This document shows positions 1 through 7,554 of a stretch of 64,000 nt of DNA, piece by piece. Below the pieces are notes generated by a model, which saw only the letters and a program-made list of their open reading frames with translations, did not search any database and was not told where the DNA came from. The position numbers and the translations under genes are program-made. The number at the start of each line of letters is the position of its first letter. The stretch's first letter is position 1. Origin of the DNA: Sphingomonas sp. IW22 (GTDB taxonomy: Bacteria; Pseudomonadota; Alphaproteobacteria; Sphingomonadales; Sphingomonadaceae); assembly GCF_041321155.1 (NCBI RefSeq), contig NZ_JBGGWB010000002.1, forward strand, positions 310,001 to 374,000, in the 5' to 3' direction.

Positions 1-552
1 GGGCGCGGGCCGCTGGCGGGGCCGGTGGTGGCCGCCGCGGTCATCCTCGACGCCAGCTGCATTCCCGACGGACTGAACGATTCCAAGGCGCTGACCGCCG
101 CGCGTCGGGCCGAATTATGTGCCGCGCTGCTGAGCTGCGCGCGCGTCGGCGTGGGCGTGGCGAGTGTCGAGGAAATCGACGAGCTGAATATCCTGTGGGC
201 GACGATGCTGGCCATGACTCGCGCGGTGGAGGCGCTGGATGTGGCGCCTGCGATGGTGCTGGTCGACGGCAATCGCTGCCCCAAATGGGTCTGGCCGAGC
301 GAAGCCATTGTCGGCGGGGATGCCCGCTGCCTGTCGATCGCCGCCGCCTCTATTGTCGCCAAGCATCGACGCGACACGATGATGCACGAATATGATGCGA
401 AATGGCCGGGCTATGGCTGGGCATCGAACAAGGGCTATGCCGCGCCGGGGCACCGGGAGGCGCTGAAGCGGCTGGGGCCGTCACCTATTCATCGGCGCAG
501 CTTCGCGCCGGTGCGTGAGGCGCAGTTGATGCTGGAACTGCCCCCCGCCTGA
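1..552 (+). CDS. rnhB: Ribonuclease HII, 5' end outside window
   Basis: RNase HII cleaves the RNA strand of RNA/DNA hybrids and removes ribonucleotides misincorporated into DNA. The window opens in frame inside the N-terminal motif ([14 protein letters not shown]), so the start codon and the first catalytic acidic residues lie upstream. The remaining 183 residues carry the other family landmarks: an Asp in [11 protein letters not shown] and the [12 protein letters not shown] segment with its catalytic Asp. The C-terminus HRRSFAPV is typical. It converges on fliS with only 2 bp between the stop codons. Nothing looks broken; it is partial only because of the window edge. Confidence 0.95.
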   Translation, partial: GRGPLAGPVVAAAVILDASCIPDGLNDSKALTAARRAELCAALLSCARVGVGVASVEEIDELNILWATMLAMTRAVEALDVAPAMVLVDGNRCPKWVWPSEAIVGGDARCLSIAAASIVAKHRRDTMMHEYDAKWPGYGWASNKGYAAPGHREALKRLGPSPIHRRSFAPVREAQLMLELPPA

Positions 553-554
553 CG

Positions 555-953
555 TCAGTGCCGAACGCTGGCCCAGGCGTCAGCGATTTCTTTCAACTGT
601 GCGGCGGCGTTGCGGAACGGGGCGGGGTCGTTGCCGATGCTTGCCTCGACAACATGCGCGCGCAGCCCGCGATACAGCTTGGCCAATGTGTGCGACACAT
701 CGCCGCCGCGTTCGAAATCCAGGCCATTTTCCAGCGCGAACAGGATCGCCGTTGCGCGCGTGACCCGGTCGCTTTTGATGCGGAAATCCTGATGCTCGAT
801 CGCCCAGGCGGCACCGGACAGGGCGCGGATCGCCTCACCGTAGAGCAGGTCGACCAGCGCATGGGGATCGGCGCCGCCGGTGCGGCTGGCCAGATCGACC
901 TGACGATAGGTCGCAGCCGGATCACCGGCCAGAACGGTTGCGTAGCGTGGCAT
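555..953 (-). CDS. fliS: Flagellar export chaperone FliS
   Basis: FliS binds the C-terminal part of flagellin in the cytoplasm, stops premature polymerisation and delivers it to the export gate. The 132-residue helical protein has the family pattern near its start (AATYRQVDLASRTGGADPHA, residues about 13-32) followed by LVDLLYGEAIRAL. The ATG at 953 lies 2 bp after the fliD stop. An in-frame ATG at 977, overlapping fliD, would add eight residues; I prefer 953 because it fits family length. It is the last gene of the long minus-strand flagellar run, directly after the filament cap gene, the usual partnership. Confidence 0.88.
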   Translation of the reverse strand: MPRYATVLAGDPAATYRQVDLASRTGGADPHALVDLLYGEAIRALSGAAWAIEHQDFRIKSDRVTRATAILFALENGLDFERGGDVSHTLAKLYRGLRAHVVEASIGNDPAPFRNAAAQLKEIADAWASVRH

Positions 954-955
954 CG

Positions 956-2392
956 TCAGTCGTTCGTGTTGTTCCACGCAGCAATCTGCTGCTCAAGGAA
1001 GCTTTGCGTTGATTTATAGGCCGCGACCTTGGCGTCCATGCTGGCGAATTGCTGGGTCATGCGCGTGCGCATCGCCTCTGCCGCCTCCAGCGCCTTCTCG
1101 CGCTGTTCGCTCACATCGGCCACCATGTCCGAATAGCGGGTTTCACTGGCGCCCAGGCCGGTGGTGCGGCTGGACGCGCTCAAGGCGATCAGCCGCAGCG
1201 AGGCGGGCAGGCCGCTCGTTGAGCTGAACATCGATTCCACCGCTTGCAGATTGGCGGACAGCGCGGAGTTCAGTCGAGTCGTATCGACGCCCAGCGTGCC
1301 GTCGCGATTAGTGGAAACCCCGATTTCGGCCAGTGTGCGCGGTCCGTCCGTGTCACTCGTCAGCACAGTCGAGGCCAGCTGCGAAAGCTGGCTCTTCAGT
1401 GCGCGGGCCGCCGGGTCCGCGCGAAGGCTGCCCTCCTTCGGGTCGGTGGCCGTGGCCAGCATCGATTGAAGTTCGTTATAGGCGGCGACAAAATCCTGCA
1501 CCGCTTGCGACAGCCCCTCGGTCGGGGGCGTCGTGCCGACCTGAACCAGCGTGCCGGGTTTTGCCGTTACCAGTCCCAGTCGGATGCCGGGAACCAGATC
1601 CTCGATGCTGTTCGATTGGCGGCGCACCGCAACGCCGTCGATCGCGACGATCGCGTCCTGTGCCTGCGTGCCGATGGTCGCAGGCTTGTTCGTTCCGACC
1701 TCGAGGGAGGCGAGGGAGGCGGGTGCGGGCGTGGGTGCCGGGCTTGCGGCGGGATCGGCCACCGCCGTCAACGTAAAGGCCTGGCTGTCACCGGTCGCGC
1801 CCTTCAGCACCAGTCGCGCGCCGGTCGTGTCGCTGACGATGCTGGCGGTGACGCCCGCTTTCTTGGCGTTGATCGCGGCGGCAATGCCTGACAGGGTGGC
1901 GTCGCCTTGGCCGATGGTTATGTCGATGCTGGCGGCACTGCCGGGGATGAAGTCGGTCATCACGCCTGCTTCGACCGTAGCCGAACCGAAGGTCAGCGTC
2001 AGCTTGCCGGTTTCAAAGGGGGTGTTGGCGGCGGCCACCAGTCCCGAATTGCTGGCCTGTGCCTGCGCGATCTGGCGCACTTCCACTGATGCGTTGAGAT
2101 TGGTGGCACTGCCGCCCGCCAGCAGGCTGGTCTTGAGCACGCTCGAGTCGCTGCTGGTCGGTTGCGTGGACAAGGTGCCGCTGCTGACCAGCGTTGCCAG
2201 CGCGTTCGAAAAGCCGGTGATCGCGTTCTTCAGCTCGGCCGCGGACGAAACCTGGGCGGTCAGCGTCTCCTCACGCTGGTCGAGCAGCGAGTTCTTGGTC
2301 GCGAACTGAGCGTCTACCAGGCCTTCGACCAGTGCCTGCACGTCAATGCCGGACCCGACGCCCAAGCTGTTGGTGATTGATCCGACGGCCAT
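956..2392 (-). CDS. fliD: Flagellar filament capping protein FliD (HAP2)
   Basis: FliD forms the pentameric cap at the filament tip and folds incoming flagellin monomers. The 478-residue protein begins MAVGSITNSLGVGSGID, the classic FliD N-terminus, followed by a helical export/coiled-coil segment (DQREETLTAQVSSAAEL). A variable middle and a C-terminal helical part (about residues 370-470) follow. The ATG at 2392 has the ribosome site AAAGGAG 7 nt upstream, which fixes the start even though the frame stays open into flhB. fliS follows 2 bp downstream. The length is typical of the family. Confidence 0.93.
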   Translation of the reverse strand: MAVGSITNSLGVGSGIDVQALVEGLVDAQFATKNSLLDQREETLTAQVSSAAELKNAITGFSNALATLVSSGTLSTQPTSSDSSVLKTSLLAGGSATNLNASVEVRQIAQAQASNSGLVAAANTPFETGKLTLTFGSATVEAGVMTDFIPGSAASIDITIGQGDATLSGIAAAINAKKAGVTASIVSDTTGARLVLKGATGDSQAFTLTAVADPAASPAPTPAPASLASLEVGTNKPATIGTQAQDAIVAIDGVAVRRQSNSIEDLVPGIRLGLVTAKPGTLVQVGTTPPTEGLSQAVQDFVAAYNELQSMLATATDPKEGSLRADPAARALKSQLSQLASTVLTSDTDGPRTLAEIGVSTNRDGTLGVDTTRLNSALSANLQAVESMFSSTSGLPASLRLIALSASSRTTGLGASETRYSDMVADVSEQREKALEAAEAMRTRMTQQFASMDAKVAAYKSTQSFLEQQIAAWNNTND

Positions 2393-2435
2393 CGGTGCGC
2401 TCCTTTCCTCAATGAACGACCGGACGGCCGGTTTT

Positions 2436-3566
2436 TTAAGCCGTCGCCAGCGAATTTCCGTTTTCGTCGAATCGCGCACCCAGCGGCACATCGACCGGCG
2501 GCTGAATGCCCCCGGCGGCCGCGTTGACGCCGAAAACGAACGCCAGCACCGTCGCGATCGCCAGATACAGGTCGTCGCGAATCTCCTGCCCCTCGCGGCT
2601 GGTGTAATAGACTGCACGCGCCAGCGTCGGATATTCCAGCACCGGCACCGCCATTTCGGCCGCCAGTTCGCGCAGGGCCAGGGCAGTGGCCCCGCGGCCC
2701 TTGGCGACGACCACCGGCACATTGTCCCGCCCGCGTTCATATCGCAGCGCGACCGCGAAATGGGTCGGGTTGGTCAGCACGACATGCGCCTCCCCCACCG
2801 ATTTGCGGAAACTGCGCTTGGCCATTTCGTGGCGGCGGCGATGCTGCGCGGCCTTTGCCTCGGGTGAGCCTTCGGTTTCCTTGTGCTCGTCCTTCACCTC
2901 CTGCTTGGTCATGCGCAGTTTCTTGAGGCGCTGCAGGATCTGGATCGGCACGTCGATGCCCGCAATCACCACCAGCCCCGCCGACATGGCGAGCATCAGC
3001 ATCGTCAACTGGCTGCCCAGTCCGCCCAGCGCGTGCTGAAGGTCGCTGGACACCACACCCAACCCGCGTTGCGCGGTCATCGACAGCATCCACCAGCCGA
3101 TGCTGCCCAGCAGCATGATTTTGAGCAGCGACTTGCCAAGCTCGATCCAGCCCTGTGATCCCAGAATACGGGCCAGGCCGCTGGCAGGATTGATGCGCGA
3201 CCCCTTTGGCGCGAACAGCTTGCCGTTGAAGGACAGGCCGCCCAGCATCGCCTGGCTGACAATGGCGGCAGCCATCGTCACGATCAGCAGCCCGCCCAGC
3301 GCCGGGGCAAGTTTCCACCCCGCCTCCGCCAGCGGGCGCCAGGGTTCGAAATGCTCAACATCGGCGCGGCCAAAGGAGAGGCTGGCGATCACCACTTCGC
3401 GGATCGCGCCCAACAGCATCGGCCCGAACGCCACAAGCCAACCGCAACCCAGCAGCACCACCAGCGCCGCGCCCAGATCGCGCGACTTGAGGATATTGCC
3501 TTCCTCGGCGGCCTTTTGGCGCCGCCGCGGTGTCGGGGCTTCGGTCTTTTCGCCGCCGCCCGACAT
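2436..3566 (-). CDS. flhB: Flagellar export apparatus switch protein FlhB
   Basis: FlhB is an inner-membrane component of the export gate that switches substrate specificity from rod/hook to filament proteins after autocleavage. The 376-residue protein has a basic cytoplasmic N-terminus (EKTEAPTPRRRQKA), about four membrane segments, a charged linker (about residues 210-250) and the self-cleavage motif NPTH near residue 266. The ATG at 3566 shares one base with the fliR stop (TGATG), indicating translational coupling. The gene order fliR-flhB is common. All key residues are intact. Confidence 0.96.
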   Translation of the reverse strand: MSGGGEKTEAPTPRRRQKAAEEGNILKSRDLGAALVVLLGCGWLVAFGPMLLGAIREVVIASLSFGRADVEHFEPWRPLAEAGWKLAPALGGLLIVTMAAAIVSQAMLGGLSFNGKLFAPKGSRINPASGLARILGSQGWIELGKSLLKIMLLGSIGWWMLSMTAQRGLGVVSSDLQHALGGLGSQLTMLMLAMSAGLVVIAGIDVPIQILQRLKKLRMTKQEVKDEHKETEGSPEAKAAQHRRRHEMAKRSFRKSVGEAHVVLTNPTHFAVALRYERGRDNVPVVVAKGRGATALALRELAAEMAVPVLEYPTLARAVYYTSREGQEIRDDLYLAIATVLAFVFGVNAAAGGIQPPVDVPLGARFDENGNSLATA

Positions 3567-4339
3567 CAGCCGATCACCAGCGCGCGTGCGGCGTCCAGCG
3601 CCTCGCGAACGATCACCAGCATGTAGTCGCCCATTGCCGGCATCGCGACGAACAGCGCGACGACGCCTAGGAACAGGCTGGCGGGCAGGCCGACCGCGAA
3701 CAGGTTGAGCGCGGGGGCCGAGCGCGACAACATGCCGACAACGATGTTCAGGCAGAGCAGCAGGAACCCGACCGGCAGTGCCAGCAGGAACCCGGCAAGG
3801 AAGGCATAGCCTCCGAACATCGCGATGTTGCGCAGCGCATTGGCGCCCAACCATGCCGCGCCCGGCGGCAACAGCTCATAGGATCGCGCAATCAGATCGA
3901 CCAGGATCAGGTGCCCGTCGACCGACAGGAACAGCAGCGTCAGCAGGATCGACAGGAAATTGCCCAGCGCCGGGCTGCTGGCGCCGCGCTGGGGGTCCAT
4001 CATCGTGGCAAAGCCAAGGCCCATCGATCCGCCAATCACTTCACTGGCAATCAGCGGCGCGGCAAAGGCGATTTGCAGAATAAAGCCCAGCGCCAGCCCG
4101 ACCAAAGCCTCTGCCGCAATCGACAGGAAAGTGGTGAGGGCAAAGACCTGCGTCGGTGCGGCGATGGGCATCGACCCCATGATCAGCACCCCGACCGCAG
4201 CGGACAGGATGACCCGCACCGTCACCGGCACGCTGATCGCCCCGAATACTGGCGCTGCGACAAAGGCTGCGCCGATCCGCACCATGGTGAAGATCAGTGT
4301 CCACAATTGCGGCTCGACGGCGAGGCCCAGGCCCAGCAT
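3566..4339 (-). CDS. fliR: Flagellar export gate protein FliR
   Basis: FliR is the polytopic inner-membrane protein that, with FliP and FliQ, forms the helical core of the flagellar type III export channel. The 257-residue product is almost entirely hydrophobic, with about six membrane segments and family signatures such as MVRIGAAFVAAPVFG near residue 19 and SEVIGGSMGLGFATMMDP near residue 99. The start at 4339 lies 4 bp after the fliQ stop; the stop overlaps the flhB start by one base. Length is normal. Confidence 0.95.
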   Translation of the reverse strand: MLGLGLAVEPQLWTLIFTMVRIGAAFVAAPVFGAISVPVTVRVILSAAVGVLIMGSMPIAAPTQVFALTTFLSIAAEALVGLALGFILQIAFAAPLIASEVIGGSMGLGFATMMDPQRGASSPALGNFLSILLTLLFLSVDGHLILVDLIARSYELLPPGAAWLGANALRNIAMFGGYAFLAGFLLALPVGFLLLCLNIVVGMLSRSAPALNLFAVGLPASLFLGVVALFVAMPAMGDYMLVIVREALDAARALVIG

Positions 4340-4343
4340 CGCC

Positions 4344-4613
4344 CTATCGCACCAGATCCGGGATGCGTTCGAAGATGCTGATCGTGAAATCGCTGAGCAG
4401 GCCCAGGATCATGCCGCCAAAGATGACGAGGCTGACGCCCACCACCATCAGCTTTGGCACGAATGACAGGGTCTGTTCCTGAATAGAGGTTGCGGCCTGT
4501 ATCATGCCAAGGATCAGGCCCGAAACCAGCGCCGGCAACAGGATCGGCGCCGATGCCAGCGCCAGGATCCACATCGCCTGACGCGCGACCGACAGGAAAT
4601 ATTCGGCGTCCAT
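4344..4613 (-). CDS. fliQ: Flagellar export gate protein FliQ
   Basis: FliQ is a small two-helix inner-membrane subunit of the flagellar export gate (FliPQR complex). The 89-residue protein matches the family throughout, including PILLPALVSGLILGMIQAAT in the first membrane segment, then SIQEQTLSFVPKL and a second segment. It starts 7 bp after the fliP stop and ends (TAG) 4 bp before fliR. Size and arrangement are standard. Confidence 0.95.
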   Translation of the reverse strand: MDAEYFLSVARQAMWILALASAPILLPALVSGLILGMIQAATSIQEQTLSFVPKLMVVGVSLVIFGGMILGLLSDFTISIFERIPDLVR

Positions 4614-4620
4614 CCCCGCA

Positions 4621-5433
4621 TCAGCTCACGAAACTGTTGGCAAGGCTGCCCATGGTCAGCGCCCAGCCATCGACCAGCACGAACAACAGCAGCTTGAACG
4701 GCAGCGAGATGATTGTCGGTGACATCATCATCATGCCCAGGCTCATCAACACCGTCGCGACGACCAGATCGATGACGATGAAGGGCAGAAAGACCAGAAA
4801 GCCGATCTGGAACGCGGTTTTCAGCTCCGACGTGACAAAGGCGGGCAGCAGCACCGAAAAGGGCACGTCCTGCGGATTGGCATAGGGGCCGGTCTTGGCG
4901 ATGCCGGAAAACATCGTGATGTCCTTCACGCGCGTCTGTTTCAGCATGAACGCGTGGAGGGAGGCGCCGCCCGTCTCGATCATCTGTTCGGCGCCGATCT
5001 GCCCGGCGGCATAGGGCTTGATCGCGGCTTCGTTCACGCGGGTGATCGTCGGCGCCATCACGAACAGCGACAGGAACAGGCTCAGGCCGACCAACACCTG
5101 ATTAGGCGGGGTCTGTTGCAGGCCCAGCGCCTGACGCAGGATCGCCAGCACGATGATGATCCGGGTAAAGCTGGTCATCATCAGGACGATGCCGGGCAGC
5201 ACCGTCAGCAGGCCCATGATGATCAGGACCTGAAGCGACAGCGCAAGCGGCGCGTCGTTGGCGCCGCCCAGCTGGCCCAGCGCGCGGTCCAGCGCGTCGC
5301 CGACCCCCGGCTGGGCGGGCGTCGTGGGGACGGGTGCGGCGGGCAGCGCCTGCGCCAGCGTCGGTTCAACCGCGAGCAGCGTCAGCACGAATGCAGCCAG
5401 CGCAAACAGCAAGGGGCGGGCAAGGCGGATCAC
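4621..5433 (-). CDS. fliP: Flagellar export gate protein FliP
   Basis: FliP is the main subunit of the export gate pore. The 270-residue protein starts with a cleavable-type signal (about residues 1-28, ending LAQALPAAP), which is characteristic of FliP. It then has membrane segments, the conserved MMTSFTRIIIVLAILRQALG stretch (about residues 85-104) and a C-terminal pair of hydrophobic helices rich in Met (LGMMMMSPTIISLPFKLLLF). Its start overlaps the fliO stop by 4 bp. It is a normal-length, intact member. Confidence 0.96.
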   Translation of the reverse strand: MIRLARPLLFALAAFVLTLLAVEPTLAQALPAAPVPTTPAQPGVGDALDRALGQLGGANDAPLALSLQVLIIMGLLTVLPGIVLMMTSFTRIIIVLAILRQALGLQQTPPNQVLVGLSLFLSLFVMAPTITRVNEAAIKPYAAGQIGAEQMIETGGASLHAFMLKQTRVKDITMFSGIAKTGPYANPQDVPFSVLLPAFVTSELKTAFQIGFLVFLPFIVIDLVVATVLMSLGMMMMSPTIISLPFKLLLFVLVDGWALTMGSLANSFVS

Positions 5434-5684
5434 TGATCCACCTTGTCGATCAGCGTGACCCCCGAACGGCTGATCGATACCAGCAGGCGGCGCCCTTCGA
5501 AATCGAGGACGGCCAGGCGCGTGCCGGTAGAGATCATCATCGTCTCGCGCACCTTCAGCATCCGCTCACCCTGATTGCCGGGCATGCGCGATTCCAGCCG
5601 GCGCCACAGATACAGGCACCCGACCAGCAACCCGCACACCAGCGGCAAAAGCACCAGCAGCTTCAGGACATAGGACCACATCAT
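5430..5684 (-). CDS. fliO: Flagellar biosynthetic protein FliO
   Basis: FliO is a small membrane protein that helps assemble the FliP ring. The 84-residue product has one N-terminal membrane segment (LLVLLPLVCGLLVGCLYLW) and a short cytoplasmic beta domain with the FliO-like run ERMLKVRETMMISTGTRLAV. FliO is weakly conserved, so the call leans partly on position between fliN and fliP. Two adjacent ATG codons (5684 and 5681) are possible starts. It overlaps fliP by 4 bp. Confidence 0.85.
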   Translation of the reverse strand: MMWSYVLKLLVLLPLVCGLLVGCLYLWRRLESRMPGNQGERMLKVRETMMISTGTRLAVLDFEGRRLLVSISRSGVTLIDKVDQ

Positions 5685-5689
5685 GGGGT

Positions 5690-5995
5690 TCAGCGCACCC
5701 GGCGTTCGGGGCTGACCAGTTCGGTCATGCGGACGCCGAAACGGTCGCCCACCGTCACCACTTCGCCGCGACCAATCAGCGTGCCGTTGACGAATACGTC
5801 CAGCAGCTCGTTCGCCTGTCGGTCGAGTTCGATGACGCTCGATTCACCCAGCGCCAGCAATTCGCGCAAGGTCAGGCTGGTCGATCCGATCTCGACCGTC
5901 AGCTTGACGTCGACGTCCTGAAGCAGCCGAAAATTGGCCGCGACGCCGGGGCTGATCGGGGCGTCCGTGGGAAAGCCGCCGGTCATGTCGTTCAT
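5690..5995 (-). CDS. fliN: Flagellar motor switch protein FliN
   Basis: FliN forms the lower part of the cytoplasmic C ring, affecting rotation direction and docking the FliH-FliI export complex. The 101-residue protein consists of a short variable N-terminus and a single SpoA domain (about residues 25-95), with the typical run LRELLALGESSVIELDR followed by NGTLIGRGEVVTVGDRFGVR. Its ATG overlaps the fliM stop (ATGA). It is close to the minimal FliN size, lacking the long N-terminal extension of enterobacterial FliN. Confidence 0.95.
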   Translation of the reverse strand: MNDMTGGFPTDAPISPGVAANFRLLQDVDVKLTVEIGSTSLTLRELLALGESSVIELDRQANELLDVFVNGTLIGRGEVVTVGDRFGVRMTELVSPERRVR

Positions 5996-6945
5996 GGGTG
6001 AAGATCCTCTTCCTCGAGATTCTCGAGCTGGTGAATGCAGATGGCGGCACGGCCGTTCTGGGTGCCAACCATGCCGGTACCCAGCCGATGGGCGCCGACC
6101 ATGATGGGCACATGCTGACCAAAGCTGATGGGAATGACGTCGCCCTGCTTCAGCTCCATCAGCGCGCCCAGCGACATGACGGGTTCGGCAAGGACCGACC
6201 GAACGGGAAAGCGCACGCCCATCGCGGCGCGAGTCAGGCCGTTACGCCAGCGCGGTTCGGGTTCGGCGGTGCGGCCATGCACCTTTGCGTTCAGCGACGG
6301 GCCGATCGGCTTGAGCGCGGCGACCGGGTAGACCAGGTCGACGAACACCGGCTCCCCCTGACCTGCCACCAGGGCGAAACGGGTGACGATCACCGCGTCC
6401 TCACCATCGAAATCCGACAGCATCGCCGGATTGATCTCAACCCGGCCCGGCGTGAAATCGAGGCGGGAGACCGGCTCCCATGCCGCCGACAGCGGTTCGG
6501 CAATGGTGCGGCCCAGTCGTTCGACCAGCGCCTCTGCCGCAGCGGAAAACTCGCCGGGCATGGGGTCGGGCGCATCGCCAACGCCGCCGAAATACATGTC
6601 CAGCATTCCGAGCGTGAAGCGCCCGTCAAGGACCAGCAGCGCGTTGCCCGCCGTCGGATGCATCGCCATGGGCAGCCACGCGGTCAGCACCTTTGGCCGT
6701 TCGGCGACATAATCGGCAAAGCGCATGACGCTGAGCGGTTCGGCCGAACTGCGGATCGCACGGCGCAGAACGGGTTCGAACACGCCGCGCAGGCCACGTG
6801 CCAAACGCGCCGAGAGATGTTGCAGCGTGTGCAGGTCGCCAAACGGATTCAGGTTCGCCGCGCCCAGCTTGGCCGCGTGCGATGCGTCCGGTCGCTGACG
6901 CTGGCGTCGATCCGACGCGGCGCTTCCTGAAGCCTTGTTAACCAT
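5992..6945 (-). CDS. fliM: Flagellar motor switch protein FliM lacking the CheY-binding N-terminus
   Basis: FliM is the middle C-ring subunit, binding FliG above and FliN below. The 317 residues contain the FliM core with the GGxG-type loop (MYFGGVGDA, about residue 115) and a C-terminal SpoA domain (about residues 235-305). What is missing is the usual N-terminal CheY-P-binding peptide (LSQxEIDALL type); this protein begins MVNKASGSAASDRRQRQRPD instead. The absence is not a start-site error: the fliL stop TGA (6954-6952) is in frame only two codons upstream of the ATG. It lies between fliL and fliN and overlaps fliN by 4 bp. Confidence 0.93.
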   Translation of the reverse strand: MVNKASGSAASDRRQRQRPDASHAAKLGAANLNPFGDLHTLQHLSARLARGLRGVFEPVLRRAIRSSAEPLSVMRFADYVAERPKVLTAWLPMAMHPTAGNALLVLDGRFTLGMLDMYFGGVGDAPDPMPGEFSAAAEALVERLGRTIAEPLSAAWEPVSRLDFTPGRVEINPAMLSDFDGEDAVIVTRFALVAGQGEPVFVDLVYPVAALKPIGPSLNAKVHGRTAEPEPRWRNGLTRAAMGVRFPVRSVLAEPVMSLGALMELKQGDVIPISFGQHVPIMVGAHRLGTGMVGTQNGRAAICIHQLENLEEEDLHP

Positions 6946-6951
6946 GCGAAT

Positions 6952-7536
6952 TCACTGAACAACAAAATTGGTAAAGTAGACGTTACCAATCCCGCCAAAG
7001 CCCTCTTTCTGCTTCAGTGTGTCGTTGATCGCCTTGACCAGCCGCTTTTCCAGTTGCTGCTTGCCCTGGGCGGTGAAAACCTGATCTTCGCTGGTTTCGG
7101 AAAGCGCCATCAACACCGCCGAACGCACGGCAATTTCGTGCGTTTTCAGATTGTTGATGACCTTGTCGTCATAGGGAGTCGACACGGCGATACCGACCTG
7201 GATGAAATGCACGCTGTCGGCCAGGTTCGATGTGAACTCCTTTTCCAGCGTGTAGTAATTCGACGCGAATTCGCTGCCGCCTTCGCCCTCTGGCGTCGTT
7301 TCGCCGCCACCGTCACCACCTTCGGGTTCGCCGGGGCGCTTCTGTTCGCTGCGCGGCACCAAGCGCGGGCGATCCGATTCGGCCTTCTCATGGCTGCCGC
7401 CGATCATGCCGGTGGCATAAAGACCGCCACCGATCCCGCCCCCGGCCAGGATCAGGCCACCCATGCCGATCAGCACCCATTTCATTGCGCCACCCTTTTT
7501 CTTGGGCTTGGCTGCTGCTTCCTTGTTGTCGCTCAT
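6952..7536 (-). CDS. fliL: Flagellar basal-body associated protein FliL
   Basis: FliL is an inner-membrane protein that surrounds and supports the stator units. The 194-residue protein has a Lys-rich cytoplasmic start, one membrane helix (WVLIGMGGLILAGGGIGGGL, about residues 20-39), a long Gly/Glu/Pro-rich linker (about residues 58-90) and the periplasmic FliL domain starting at YYTLEKEFTSNLAD. The C-terminus IGNVYFTNFVVQ is typical. A GGGGAAA ribosome site precedes the ATG. The stop is followed 6 bp later by the fliM ATG in the same frame. Confidence 0.94.
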   Translation of the reverse strand: MSDNKEAAAKPKKKGGAMKWVLIGMGGLILAGGGIGGGLYATGMIGGSHEKAESDRPRLVPRSEQKRPGEPEGGDGGGETTPEGEGGSEFASNYYTLEKEFTSNLADSVHFIQVGIAVSTPYDDKVINNLKTHEIAVRSAVLMALSETSEDQVFTAQGKQQLEKRLVKAINDTLKQKEGFGGIGNVYFTNFVVQ

Positions 7537-7554
7537 GTTTCAATTTCCCCGCGA

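Noticed and set aside
558..1019. Plus-strand open frames opposite fliS, fliD and most other flagellar genes
   Set aside because: They mirror high-GC coding sequence on the other strand, lack ribosome sites and family motifs, and conflict with well-supported genes.
2393..2740. Open frame continuing upstream of fliD into flhB
   Set aside because: The stretch shows no FliD similarity, overlaps the conserved FlhB end in another frame, and fliD has a good ribosome site and classic N-terminus at 2392.
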